Shown here in pieces: positions 46,855-55,507 of a stretch of DNA of 64,000 nt. The stretch is from Pseudomonas oryzihabitans. Its GTDB lineage: Bacteria > Pseudomonadota > Gammaproteobacteria > Pseudomonadales > Pseudomonadaceae. Numbering within the stretch: the stretch's first letter is position 1; every line of letters starts with the position of its first letter. The notes beneath the pieces are model-generated. The model saw only the letters and a program-made list of their open reading frames with translations, made no database searches and was not told the DNA's origin. The DNA is taken from the NCBI RefSeq assembly GCF_001518815.1, contig NZ_CP013987.1, positions 1,467,001 to 1,531,000 of the forward strand, written 5' to 3'. Made by a program: the position numbers and the translations under genes.

Positions 46855-47316
46855 ATGCTCAAACCCATTGTGCTGGTCGAAGACAATCCGCACGATCTGG
46901 AACTCACCCTGGTGGCTCTGGAGCGCAGTCAGCTGGCTAACGATGTCGTGGTCCTGCGTGACGGCGCCGAAGCGGTCAGCTATCTGCTCAGGCGCGAGCC
47001 CTATGCCGATCGCGAGACCGGCAATCCCGCGGTGATGTTGCTGGATCTCAAGCTGCCCAAGGTCGATGGCCTCGAAGTCCTCGAGGTGGTGCGGGGTACG
47101 CCCGAACTGTGCAGTATCCCTGTCGTTATGTTGACTTCGTCACGGGAAGAGCCTGATCTCGAGAAAGCCTACGAGCTGGGAGTGAACGCTTACGTGGTCA
47201 AGCCGGTCGAGTTTCGTGATTTCGTCGCCGCGATCAGTGATCTCGGCGTATTCTGGGCCGTGCTCAATGAGCCGCCGCCGGGATCGCGACGGGTGACACG
47301 GCGGACTGGCCGCTAG
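46855..47316 (+). CDS. Single-domain response regulator (Rcp1-like)
   Basis: 153-residue receiver with no output domain. VEDNPHD forms the acidic pocket, LLDLKLP holds the phosphoacceptor Asp64, VVMLTSS the conserved Thr, and VVKPVEF the Lys. The extended insertion (YLLRREPYADRETGNP) is typical of phytochrome-partner regulators such as cyanobacterial Rcp1. It is 8 bp downstream of bphP and is the likely phosphate acceptor from it. Output must be by protein contact, perhaps with the hybrid kinase encoded next. Confidence 0.9.
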   Translation: MLKPIVLVEDNPHDLELTLVALERSQLANDVVVLRDGAEAVSYLLRREPYADRETGNPAVMLLDLKLPKVDGLEVLEVVRGTPELCSIPVVMLTSSREEPDLEKAYELGVNAYVVKPVEFRDFVAAISDLGVFWAVLNEPPPGSRRVTRRTGR

Positions 47317-47418
47317 CGAGTGAGCAGAATCAGTCCCTCTGTATCCAGTAATCCGCGACCGGCAGAGATGCGCGCCCCGGGTCCCCTGAGTGAACAGATC
47401 CAAGGCCGACGTCCGTTT

Positions 47419-49830
47419 ATGCCTCTCTCGAAACAGATCAAGATCCTGCTGGTAGAAGACAGCAAGCTCGACGCCGAGCTGATCCTGATCGAGCTGGAAA
47501 GACATGGATTCGAGCTGCAATCCAAGATCGTCTATGAGCGTACCGGTCTTACCCTGGCCCTGAGTCAGCAGACCTACGACATCATCCTGTCCGATATCAT
47601 CCTGCCGGGCTTCTCTGGGGCCGAGGCCCTGCGCGTGGCACGGGCATTGGCCCCGGAAACCCCCTTCATCTTCGTCTCGGGCATCTTCGGTGAAGTGCAT
47701 GCGGTGGAGATGATGCGCCTGGGCGCCAACGACTATGTGCTCAAGCAGAGCATGGAGTTGCTGGCCAAGGCGGTCGAGCGGGCGCTGCTGGTGGTGCACG
47801 AGCGTCGCGAGCGGCGGCGTGCCGAAGAAGCCCTGCACAGTCTCGAGGTCAGGTCGCGGCTGGCCATGGATGCCTCGCGCTTGGGCATGTGGGAATACCT
47901 GCCGGCCAGTGGCACCCTGATCTGGGATGAGCGCTGCAAGGCCATGTTCGGCCTGCCGGCCGATACGGTGGTCGACCTGGCGGTGTTCGAGCGACTGTGC
48001 GGCGCTGACGGCCTCGAACGCTTTCTCGATACGGTCCGCCAGGCGGGTGCCGACGAACGCGACGACGACTACCGCAGCGAGTACCGCATCCGCCTGGACA
48101 ACGGCGCACAGCGCTGGGTCGAGACTCGCGGTCAACCCTTCTTCGATGCCGGCGTCTGCACTCGCTTCCTGGGCGTGATGCTCGACATCACCCAGCAGCG
48201 TGATGCCGCGGAAAAGCTCGAACGCCTCAACGTCAGCCTCGGCGAGCGCGTCGAGGAACGGACCCGCGAGCGCGACCGTACCTGGGATCTCACCCGCGAT
48301 CTGCTGCTGGTGTGCCAGCCGGACGGCATTCTGGTAGCGCTCAATCCGGCCTGGGAAGAAAATCTGGGCTGGTCGCGGGTGGAGCTGCTTGGTTCTTCGC
48401 TGCTGGCCTTGGTCCATCCCGACGAGCGCTTCATCACCGAAAACGAACTCGAGCAGTTGGCCACCCGGGCCGCCAGCCAACGCTTCGTCAATCGCATCCG
48501 CCACCGCGATGGCAGCTATCGCTGGATTTCCTGGACCGCGGTGCCAGATGCCGGCATGACCTATTGCTCCGGCCGCGACATCTCCTCGGAGGTCCTGGCG
48601 ATGGAAGAGCTGGCGGCGGCCAACCGCCAGCTGCGCGAACAGATCGACGAACGTGAGCGCGTGGAGGCGACCCTGCAGCAGATGCAGCGGCTGGAAGCCG
48701 TGGGTCAGCTGACCGCGGGCGTGGCCCACGATTTCAACAACCTGCTGACCGTGATCCTCAGCAGTGCCAGTTTCCTGGAGCGCGATCTGACCCGGCTGGC
48801 TGCCAACGACAAGACCCAGGGCCGGGTACAGAACATCCGCGAAGCGGGTGAGCGTGGCGCCAAGCTGACCGCCCAGCTGCTGGCCTTTTCCCGCCGCCAG
48901 CGTCTGGCGCCCAAGCCGGTCAAGCTCAACGAAACCGTCGAGGGGATGCTCGAACTGCTGCGCAGCACCATGGGTGGCAGCGTCTGGATCGAGACTCATC
49001 TGCGTGCCGACTGCTGGCATGCGCTGGTCGATCCGACCCAGATCGAACTCATCATCCTCAACCTGGCGATCAATGCCCGGGATGCCATGGCGGTCGGTGG
49101 CACCCTGCGACTGAGCACCTCCAACCAGACCATCAGTCAGGCTCCCCAGCGTCCCGAAGAGCCGGAGCCCGGCGAATACGTGCTGCTGGCGGTGCAGGAT
49201 TCCGGTACCGGGATGAGCGAGGAGGTGCTGGCCAAGGCCTTCGAGCCCTTCTTCACCACCAAGGAGGTGGGCAAGGGTTCCGGTCTGGGCCTGGCCCAGG
49301 TGTTCGGCTTCGCCAAGCAGTCCGGTGGTGGCGTGCGCATCGAGACGCAGATGGGCAGCGGCACCACGGTGCTGGTCTACCTGCCGCGCACCGAAGCGGA
49401 AGACGCCCTGGAGCCCGTGGGGCTGCCCGCGCTGGGTCGTGACGAACAGGCCGCCGAGCGACGCATCCTGCTGGTCGACGACGACCATGCGGTGCGCAAC
49501 GTGACGGCAGCCCTGCTGGCCGATCTCGGCTATCAGGTGGTGGAGGCCAGCAATGGCTTCGCCGCCCTCAGCGCCCTGGAGCGCGATCCGCAGATCGATC
49601 TCCTGCTGGCCGACTTCGCCATGCCCGGCATGAACGGCGCCGAACTGGCCCGCCAGGCGCGCAAAAGGCTGCCGCAGCTGCCGGTGGTCTTCATCACCGG
49701 GTACGCCGAGCTGGGCGAACTCGATCCCGAACAATCTTTCATCGTGCCCAAGCCCTTTCGCGAGGCGGACCTGGCAGCTCGGCTGCAGGCGGCCCTGCGC
49801 GGCGAGAAGCCCCAGCCTTCGCCGCTTTGA
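47419..49830 (+). CDS. Hybrid histidine kinase, REC-PAS-PAS-HisKA-HATPase-REC
   Basis: About 803 residues and no membrane segment. N-terminal receiver (Asp59 in LSDIILPG), two PAS domains (about 140-275 and 285-400) linked by a coiled coil, HisKA with VAHDFNNLLTVILSS (His437), HATPase_c (NLAINARDAM, DSGTGMS, GSGLGLAQVFGF), and a C-terminal receiver (Asp732 in LLADFAMPG). Having a receiver at each end makes it a candidate relay hub that could take signals in and pass phosphate on. Start codon is uncertain: ATG 47419 begins at the receiver but has a weak RBS; in-frame alternatives are 47368 (ATG) and 47320 (GTG), the latter only 3 bp after the upstream stop. Confidence 0.88.
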   Translation: MPLSKQIKILLVEDSKLDAELILIELERHGFELQSKIVYERTGLTLALSQQTYDIILSDIILPGFSGAEALRVARALAPETPFIFVSGIFGEVHAVEMMRLGANDYVLKQSMELLAKAVERALLVVHERRERRRAEEALHSLEVRSRLAMDASRLGMWEYLPASGTLIWDERCKAMFGLPADTVVDLAVFERLCGADGLERFLDTVRQAGADERDDDYRSEYRIRLDNGAQRWVETRGQPFFDAGVCTRFLGVMLDITQQRDAAEKLERLNVSLGERVEERTRERDRTWDLTRDLLLVCQPDGILVALNPAWEENLGWSRVELLGSSLLALVHPDERFITENELEQLATRAASQRFVNRIRHRDGSYRWISWTAVPDAGMTYCSGRDISSEVLAMEELAAANRQLREQIDERERVEATLQQMQRLEAVGQLTAGVAHDFNNLLTVILSSASFLERDLTRLAANDKTQGRVQNIREAGERGAKLTAQLLAFSRRQRLAPKPVKLNETVEGMLELLRSTMGGSVWIETHLRADCWHALVDPTQIELIILNLAINARDAMAVGGTLRLSTSNQTISQAPQRPEEPEPGEYVLLAVQDSGTGMSEEVLAKAFEPFFTTKEVGKGSGLGLAQVFGFAKQSGGGVRIETQMGSGTTVLVYLPRTEAEDALEPVGLPALGRDEQAAERRILLVDDDHAVRNVTAALLADLGYQVVEASNGFAALSALERDPQIDLLLADFAMPGMNGAELARQARKRLPQLPVVFITGYAELGELDPEQSFIVPKPFREADLAARLQAALRGEKPQPSPL

Positions 49831-49857
49831 AAGCAGCCGTCCAGACGAGGTATTTGC

Positions 49858-50427
49858 GTGTCCACCATCCGTGAAATGTTGCGCGCCGAGGGCGGAGCCC
49901 TGCACGAGCAGGTCGATACGACCTTCGGCCGCTATGCGCTGCAGACCCGGCCCCACTACACCGCGTTTCTGCAGGCCCATGCCCAGGCGCTGATCGGACT
50001 CGAAGAGCTCCTGGAGCGCTCCGGTATCCAGCGGCTGTTGCCCGATTGGGCGGAACGCCGGCGCGCGACGGTATTGGGCGAAGACCTCCAGCGTCTGGAA
50101 GCCGTGCAACCCGAGCCCGTCGTTCTCGAGCGTCTGCTCGATGAAGGTGAATGCTGGGGCGTGGCCTATGTCCTGGAGGGCTCGCGTCTGGGGTCTCGCC
50201 TGCTGGATCGTCATGCGGGCGAGAGCCCCGATGCGGCGGTGCGTGATGCTCGTGCCTATCTTGGGCATGTACCGCCCAAGGGGGCATGGCCGGCGTTTTT
50301 GGAGCGATTGGATACAGCAGGTGGCGATGCGGCCCTGCATCCGGCGATGTTGGCGGGGCAGCGACTGGCCTTCGAGGTCTTTCTGGCGGCAGGACAGCGG
50401 CACGCGCCCGCTACCGCCGCTGGCTGA
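49858..50427 (+). CDS. bphO: Biliverdin-producing heme oxygenase BphO
   Basis: 189-residue all-helical heme oxygenase that opens heme to biliverdin IXalpha, CO and iron, supplying the phytochrome chromophore. The proximal His ligand is probably His16 in GALHEQVD, and the distal helix shows the glycine motif YVLEGSRLGSRLL (Gly108, Gly112). GTG start at 49858 with GAGG 9 nt upstream. It is 27 bp after the hybrid kinase, so the four genes 44597-50427 are probably one transcript. In P. aeruginosa bphO precedes bphP; here it closes the operon. Confidence 0.9.
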   Translation: MSTIREMLRAEGGALHEQVDTTFGRYALQTRPHYTAFLQAHAQALIGLEELLERSGIQRLLPDWAERRRATVLGEDLQRLEAVQPEPVVLERLLDEGECWGVAYVLEGSRLGSRLLDRHAGESPDAAVRDARAYLGHVPPKGAWPAFLERLDTAGGDAALHPAMLAGQRLAFEVFLAAGQRHAPATAAG

Positions 50428-50433
50428 GTCGGC

Positions 50434-51309
50434 CTAGAGCGCCTTCAGGTAGCCGATCACCTCGGCCGCGCCCAGGCGGTCGAGGGTCTCGGCGAGTACC
50501 CGCGCGTTGGCGACCTCTTGGGGCAGCAGCAGCCACTCCAGGTCCTGGCCCGGTGCCGTTAGTGGCAGGCGGGCATAGTCGAGCTTGAGGCCCAGCAGCA
50601 CCTGAATGAAATCCGGATGATTCCAGACGGCGTTGGGCAGGGCGTAGAGGGCGAGCGCCTGTTGCAAGCGCTCGATGGCCGGCAGGTCCAGGCGCAGGCG
50701 CTGGATCTGCGCCGGAACGTCCACGGCGACGCCGCGAATGCGGGCATAGGCGACGATACTAGCGAAGGCCAGGGTGGTGGTCGCATCGTTTTCCAGGAAC
50801 AGTCGGGCGCCTCGCCAACTGGCCTGGCGCAGGCGCAACGGCTGCTCAGTGGACAGATTGGGTAGCGTTCGATAGAGCGCGGCCTGAAAATCCCGATAAC
50901 CGATGATTCGCACCTGATCACGCGCGGCGGGAAGAGCGGCCAGCTCTTCGAGCTGCACCACCGAATCCAGGGTCGGGTCGCTGAGCCGGTGACAGAGACC
51001 ATCCAGCTTGCGCAGGTCCAGAGCGGTCAGCTGCAGGGTATCGGCGACCACCAGTTGACTCAGGAGGGTATGGGCCTTGCTCTTGATTTCCTGGGTCGGA
51101 CCAGACAGCGCCGCCCGGGGCAGGCCAAAAAGCAGATGCAGCGGATGACCGTCATCCCACCACAGACTGTCAGCGGGGCTGGGCAGGGGGACGAAGGCAT
51201 CGGCCAAACGCTCCAGGCAGCGCTGGATGCGGCGACTGGCCAGCGAGGGATGCAGATGGAGGGCCAGTGAAGACCAGGGACTGCCCAGGAGGTTGGCACC
51301 GTTGCTCAT
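50434..51309 (-). CDS. Conserved hypothetical protein, 291 aa
   Basis: Function not recognised. A soluble, Leu-rich, mostly helical protein without signal or membrane segments. The N-terminus (PWSSLALHLHPSLASRRIQRCLERLADAFVP) and SLWWDDGHPLHLLFGLPRA look conserved, and LDGLCHRLSDPTLDSVVQLEELAAL follows. It is divergent from pyrD and convergent with bphO (7 bp apart). A gene of unknown function at the same place beside pyrD is present in other pseudomonads as I recall it. Confidence 0.75.
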   Translation of the reverse strand: MSNGANLLGSPWSSLALHLHPSLASRRIQRCLERLADAFVPLPSPADSLWWDDGHPLHLLFGLPRAALSGPTQEIKSKAHTLLSQLVVADTLQLTALDLRKLDGLCHRLSDPTLDSVVQLEELAALPAARDQVRIIGYRDFQAALYRTLPNLSTEQPLRLRQASWRGARLFLENDATTTLAFASIVAYARIRGVAVDVPAQIQRLRLDLPAIERLQQALALYALPNAVWNHPDFIQVLLGLKLDYARLPLTAPGQDLEWLLLPQEVANARVLAETLDRLGAAEVIGYLKAL

Positions 51310-51408
51310 GAGGTCTCCGGGCGGATAGGAACTGCGCAGCCGATTCTAGCGTGGCAAAGACCGCGCCATCCCCGAATGATTCCCGAAAGGTAGGATCTTT
51401 TGTACGAC

Positions 51409-51463
51409 CGACCGGTCGACCGCGGGCGGCAGCGACGTATGGCAGCGGGCAAGCCTGTATAAT
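51409..51463 (+). promoter_or_regulatory. pyrD promoter with upstream palindrome
   Basis: TATAAT at 51458-51463 is a consensus -10 element 31 bp before the pyrD ATG; the -35 position (51435-51440) is weak, so an activator or extended -10 is likely. A perfect 10-bp palindrome CGACCGGTCG (51409-51418), extended imperfectly on both sides, lies about 40 bp upstream of the -10 and resembles TetR-type operators. 51310-51494 must also contain the promoter of the divergent gene. Confidence 0.55.
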
Positions 51464-51494
51464 GCGCGCTTTCCGAATTACCTGTGAGTCCGCC

Positions 51495-52514
51495 ATGTAC
51501 GACGCGCTCCGTCCTTTGCTTTTCAAGATGTCTCCCGAGGGGTCTCACGACCTGGCACTGGATCTGATCGGTGCTGCCGGGCGTCTGGGCCTGACCGGTC
51601 TAGGCCGGCAACCGGGCCGCCTGCCGGTCCAGGTCATGGGGCTGGAGTTTCCCAATCCGGTCGGCCTGGCCGCCGGACTCGACAAGAATGGCGCAGCCAT
51701 CGACGGCTTCGCCGGCCTGGGCTTCGGCTTTCTCGAGATCGGTACCGTGACGCCCCTCCCGCAGCCGGGCAATCCCAAGCCGCGTCTGTTCCGTCTGGAA
51801 GAGGCCAACGCCATCATCAATCGCATGGGTTTCAACAATGCGGGTGTGGAGGCGCTGATCGAGCGAGTCAGGGCAGCGCGGTTCAAGGGTGTGCTGGGGA
51901 TCAACATCGGCAAGAACGCCGTGACCCCGGTCGAGCGGGCGGTGGATGACTACCTGATCGGTCTGGAGCGAGTCTATGCCCATGCCAGTTACGTCACGGT
52001 GAACGTGAGTTCGCCCAATACCCCCGGTTTGCGCAGCCTGCAATTCGGCGATGCGCTCAAGCGTCTGCTGGAGGCCTTGCGACAGCGTCAGGAAGATCTC
52101 GCGGTGGTGCATGGCCGCCGGGTGCCCATCGCGATAAAGATCGCCCCGGACCTGAGCGACGAGGAAATCGTGCTCACCGCCCAGGCGATTCGTGATGCCG
52201 GGATGGATGCCATCATCGCCACCAACACCACCCTGGGGCGCGAAGGGGTGGAGAATCTGCCCTATGCCGCCGAGGCCGGTGGCCTGTCAGGCGCGCCGGT
52301 ACGAGAAAAGAGCACCCATGTGGTACGGGTCCTGGCGGGCGAGCTGGGTGGCCGTTTGCCGATCATTGCGGCGGGCGGGATTCTGTCGGGGGAAGATGCG
52401 GCGGAAAAGATCGCCGCGGGCGCCAGCCTCGTACAGCTGTACAGCGGCTTCATCTATCGCGGGCCGGCCCTGATCCGTGAAGCGGTGGATGCGATCGCCG
52501 CGGCGCGCCCCTGA
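51495..52514 (+). CDS. pyrD: Dihydroorotate dehydrogenase (quinone), class 2
   Basis: 339-residue membrane-associated FMN enzyme that oxidises dihydroorotate to orotate with ubiquinone in pyrimidine synthesis. The N-terminal helical extension [22 protein letters not shown] is the class 2 membrane-docking region. FMN/substrate motifs are [29 protein letters not shown] (catalytic Ser), KIAPDL, TNTT and GGILSG. Start at 51495 fits all family members. Confidence 0.97.
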   Translation: MYDALRPLLFKMSPEGSHDLALDLIGAAGRLGLTGLGRQPGRLPVQVMGLEFPNPVGLAAGLDKNGAAIDGFAGLGFGFLEIGTVTPLPQPGNPKPRLFRLEEANAIINRMGFNNAGVEALIERVRAARFKGVLGINIGKNAVTPVERAVDDYLIGLERVYAHASYVTVNVSSPNTPGLRSLQFGDALKRLLEALRQRQEDLAVVHGRRVPIAIKIAPDLSDEEIVLTAQAIRDAGMDAIIATNTTLGREGVENLPYAAEAGGLSGAPVREKSTHVVRVLAGELGGRLPIIAAGGILSGEDAAEKIAAGASLVQLYSGFIYRGPALIREAVDAIAAARP

Positions 52515-52520
52515 GGGGAA

Positions 52521-52558
52521 GGGGGCTCGCTGGGAGCCCCCGTGGGACCTCTGGTCCC
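52521..52558 (+). terminator. Two adjacent hairpins after pyrD
   Basis: GGGGGCTC-N5-GAGCCCCC (52521-52541) and GGGACC-TCT-GGTCCC (52544-52558). No T-run follows, so this is either a weak or rho-assisted terminator or an RNA-stabilising structure. The rest of 52559-52634 shows nothing. Confidence 0.4.
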
Positions 52559-52634
52559 CGATCCCGGAAGAGGATCTGACTGGAACACAACCAGAACGCT
52601 GTGGAAGCCCGCGGCTTTCGCTAGTGAAATCGAA

Positions 52635-52850
52635 TTAGCCTACGGCTTGAAGTTGATTCATGCGTTGAAGACCAGCGGTGCCTACGTAGCCGTCCCATTG
52701 GTCGCTACGGCCTTCACGCCAGCCATTGAGCCAGGCCTGCCGAACGGCGTCCTGGGTGAAGGGGCAGAGGTCCCGCGATTTGCCCACAATGCCGTGCTGA
52801 TAACCACGCTGGAAAGCTCGTTCCATTGGATCACGCTTGAGTCTTCTCAT
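52635..52850 (-). CDS. rmf: Ribosome modulation factor
   Basis: 71-residue protein that dimerises 70S ribosomes into inactive 90S/100S particles in stationary phase. MRRLKRDPMERAFQRGYQHGIVGKSR... is the RMF signature and WLNGWREGRSDQWDG follows; length is as expected. The start at 52850 matches homologues exactly; the 27-residue upstream extension is rejected. Convergent with pyrD, divergent from rlmKL, with a long leader. Confidence 0.94.
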   Translation of the reverse strand: MRRLKRDPMERAFQRGYQHGIVGKSRDLCPFTQDAVRQAWLNGWREGRSDQWDGYVGTAGLQRMNQLQAVG

Positions 52851-53156
52851 AGGGTAGTGCCCTCGTAGGTTGACTTGCAGATTGTCCATGGCCCGTTGCA
52901 GGCCTAGATGCCAGAGCCGGCGTCCTGGCATCCGCCCCGCACCTTCGCGCTGCGGGTGGTCAATTACTAACCAAAGGTGCGCTGGCTGGGAATAACCTTT
53001 TAGCTATAAGCCGTAACCTAATCGAAATGAAATGGCGATAAACCGCCGCTGGAATGCCGTCACTGCGGCTTGTTGAGACGCAGTCAAACTTTATTCGGAG
53101 GGGGTTGTGCTGCTGGTCAATCCGACCAAAGGCAGGCAACTTCCTTCCGCTAGCCA
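52851..53156. other. Long gene-free region between rmf and rlmKL
   Basis: 306 bp without a plausible gene. It must hold the promoters of both divergent genes. An AT-rich segment around 52975-53045 contrasts with flanking GC. On the rmf side, CCGCACCTTCGCGCTGCGG near 52935-52953 can fold. No known riboswitch or sRNA was recognised. Confidence 0.5.
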
Positions 53157-55340
53157 ATGGATTCAACGATGTCCGCGATGCAACAACTCATCCTCACCTG
53201 TCCCAAGGGTCTCGAGACCCTGCTGCTGGAAGAGGCCCAGGGCCTCGGCCTGCAGGAAGCCCGCAGCCAGACCGCGGCGGTGCGCGGCGAGGCGAGCCTC
53301 GCGGATGCCTATCGCCTGTGCCTCTGGTCGCGCCTGGCCAACCGGGTATTGCTGGTGCTGGCCCGTTTCCCGGTGGAAGATCCCCAGGCGCTGTACCTGG
53401 GCGTGCATGGCGTTGAGTGGGAAGAGCACCTGACGCCCACCGGCACCCTGGCGGTAGGCTTCAGTGGTCAGGGCGCCGGCATCGACAACACCCATTTCGG
53501 CGCGCTCAAGGTCAAGGACGCCATCGTCGATCGCCTGCGTGAGCGCACCGGGCAGCGTCCTACCATCGACAAGCTCGCGCCAGACCTGCGGGTGCATCTG
53601 CACCTGGAACGTGGCCAGGCCATCCTGTCACTGGATCTGTCCGGCCAGAGTCTGCACCAGCGTGGCTATCGCCTGCAGCAGGGGGCGGCGCCGCTCAAGG
53701 AGAACCTGGCGGCCGCGGTCCTCATCCGGGCCGGCTGGCCGGCTCTGGCGGCGGCTGGCGGAGCACTCGCCGACCCCATGTGCGGGGTGGGCACCTTCCT
53801 GGTCGAGGCCGGCCTGATGGCGGCGGACATAGCGCCGAACCTGCGTCGCGAGCGTTGGGGCTTTTCCGCCTGGCTGGGGCATGTGCCCGCCCTGTGGCAA
53901 CAGCTGCATCAGGAAGCCGAGGCACGTGCGGCCGCCGGCCTGGCCAAGACGCCGCTGTGGATCCGTGGCTACGAAGCCGATCCGCGGCTGATCCAGCCGG
54001 CGCGCAACAATATCGAGCGGGCCGGCCTGTCCGACTGGATCAAGGTCTATCAGGGCGAGGTGGCCAGCTTCGAGCCGCGTCCCGACAAGGCCCAGACCGG
54101 TCTGGTGATCTGCAACCCGCCCTATGGCGAGCGCCTGGGCGATGAGGCCAGCCTGCTGTACCTCTACCAGAATCTCGGCGAGCGCCTGCGGCAGGCCTGC
54201 CTCGGCTGGCGCGCGGGGGTCTTCACCGGTGCGCCCGAACTGGGCAAGCGCATGGGCATCCGCAGTCACAAGCAATACGCCTTCTGGAACGGCGCCTTGC
54301 CCTGCAAGCTGCTGATGTTCGAGGTCGAGACTCGTCAGTTCGTAACCGGCAGCCGCAGCGGCGAGCGTTCGGCCACGGCCCAGGCGGCGGAGCCGCCCAA
54401 GCTGAGCGAAGGCGGGCAGATGTTCGCCAACCGCCTGCAGAAGAACCTCAAGCAGCTCGGCAAATGGGCACGCAATCAGGGCGTGCAGTGCTATCGGCTC
54501 TATGATGCCGACATGCCCGAGTACGCGGTGGCCGTGGATCTCTATGGTGACCGGGTGCACGTGCAGGAGTACGCGCCGCCACGCTCCATCGATCCGGAAA
54601 AGGCCCAGGCGCGGCTGCTCGATGCCCTGGCAGCCATTCCCCAGGCCTTGAACATCGATCCGTCGCTGGTGGTGGTCAAGCGGCGCGAGCGGCAGAGTGG
54701 CACCAAGCAGTACGAGCGTCAGGCCGCCCAGGGTGAATTCCTGCAGGTGGAGGAGGCGGGCGCCAAGCTGCTGGTCAACCTCACCGACTACCTGGACACC
54801 GGCCTGTTCCTGGATCACCGCCCGCTGCGGTTGCGCCTGCGCCAGGAAGCCCAGGGCAAGAGATTCCTCAACCTGTTCTGCTACACCGGCGCCGCTACCG
54901 TGCAGGCTGCCGTAGGCGGGGCGCGCAGCACCACCAGCGTCGACCTTTCGCGGACCTACCTGGACTGGGCCCGGCGCAACCTGGCGCTCAATGGTTTCTC
55001 CGAGCGCCATCGCCTGGAGCAGGGCGATGTGCTGCACTGGCTGGAGAATGATCGCGGTGAATACGATCTGATCTTCGTCGACCCACCCACCTTCTCCAAC
55101 TCCAAGCGGTTGGAAGGCGTATTCGATGTGCAGCGCGATCATGTCGGCCTCATCGATTCGGCCATGGCCCACCTGAGCCGCAATGGAGCGCTGTACTTCT
55201 CCAACAACTTCCGCAAGTTCGAGTTGGACGAAAGCCTCAGCGAGCGCTATCGCGTCGAGGAGATCACCGCCAGCACCCTGGATCCGGATTTCGCGCGCAA
55301 TCCCAAGATCCATCGGGCCTGGCGTCTGACCCTGCAGTGA
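53157..55340 (+). CDS. rlmKL: Bifunctional 23S rRNA methyltransferase RlmKL
   Basis: 727-residue fusion that makes m2G2445 (RlmL part) and m7G2069 (RlmK part) in 23S rRNA. N-terminal ferredoxin-like/THUMP region (about 10-160), RlmL Rossmann domain with GVGTFLVEAG and CNPPYGERLG (about 165-385), then RlmK domain with FLNLFCYTGAATV and FVDPPTFSNSKR (about 440-727). Full length, no fusion break. Start may be 53169 (MSAMQQLILTCPKG), nearer to homologues, rather than 53157. Confidence 0.96.
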   Translation: MDSTMSAMQQLILTCPKGLETLLLEEAQGLGLQEARSQTAAVRGEASLADAYRLCLWSRLANRVLLVLARFPVEDPQALYLGVHGVEWEEHLTPTGTLAVGFSGQGAGIDNTHFGALKVKDAIVDRLRERTGQRPTIDKLAPDLRVHLHLERGQAILSLDLSGQSLHQRGYRLQQGAAPLKENLAAAVLIRAGWPALAAAGGALADPMCGVGTFLVEAGLMAADIAPNLRRERWGFSAWLGHVPALWQQLHQEAEARAAAGLAKTPLWIRGYEADPRLIQPARNNIERAGLSDWIKVYQGEVASFEPRPDKAQTGLVICNPPYGERLGDEASLLYLYQNLGERLRQACLGWRAGVFTGAPELGKRMGIRSHKQYAFWNGALPCKLLMFEVETRQFVTGSRSGERSATAQAAEPPKLSEGGQMFANRLQKNLKQLGKWARNQGVQCYRLYDADMPEYAVAVDLYGDRVHVQEYAPPRSIDPEKAQARLLDALAAIPQALNIDPSLVVVKRRERQSGTKQYERQAAQGEFLQVEEAGAKLLVNLTDYLDTGLFLDHRPLRLRLRQEAQGKRFLNLFCYTGAATVQAAVGGARSTTSVDLSRTYLDWARRNLALNGFSERHRLEQGDVLHWLENDRGEYDLIFVDPPTFSNSKRLEGVFDVQRDHVGLIDSAMAHLSRNGALYFSNNFRKFELDESLSERYRVEEITASTLDPDFARNPKIHRAWRLTLQ

Positions 55341-55507
55341 CGCCCGGCGGCTGAACTGTCGCTGAACGGACCCGGCATCGAGCCGTTCAGCCTGTGATCC
55401 GGCGCAATCCAGCCTTCTCCCGGGAACGCCCGGCCAGCCCATGCCGTCCACAATGACGGCGCGGCGCTGGGTCGTGCCTGGCGGGACGAGGAGGGACAGG
55501 TTTTACA

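Noticed and set aside
47140-50403. Open frame of 1087 codons on the minus strand
   Set aside because: Antisense shadow of the hybrid kinase and bphO. High-GC codon bias removes stops; the product is Gln/His/Gly-rich and lacks any domain, while the plus strand shows complete catalytic motifs.
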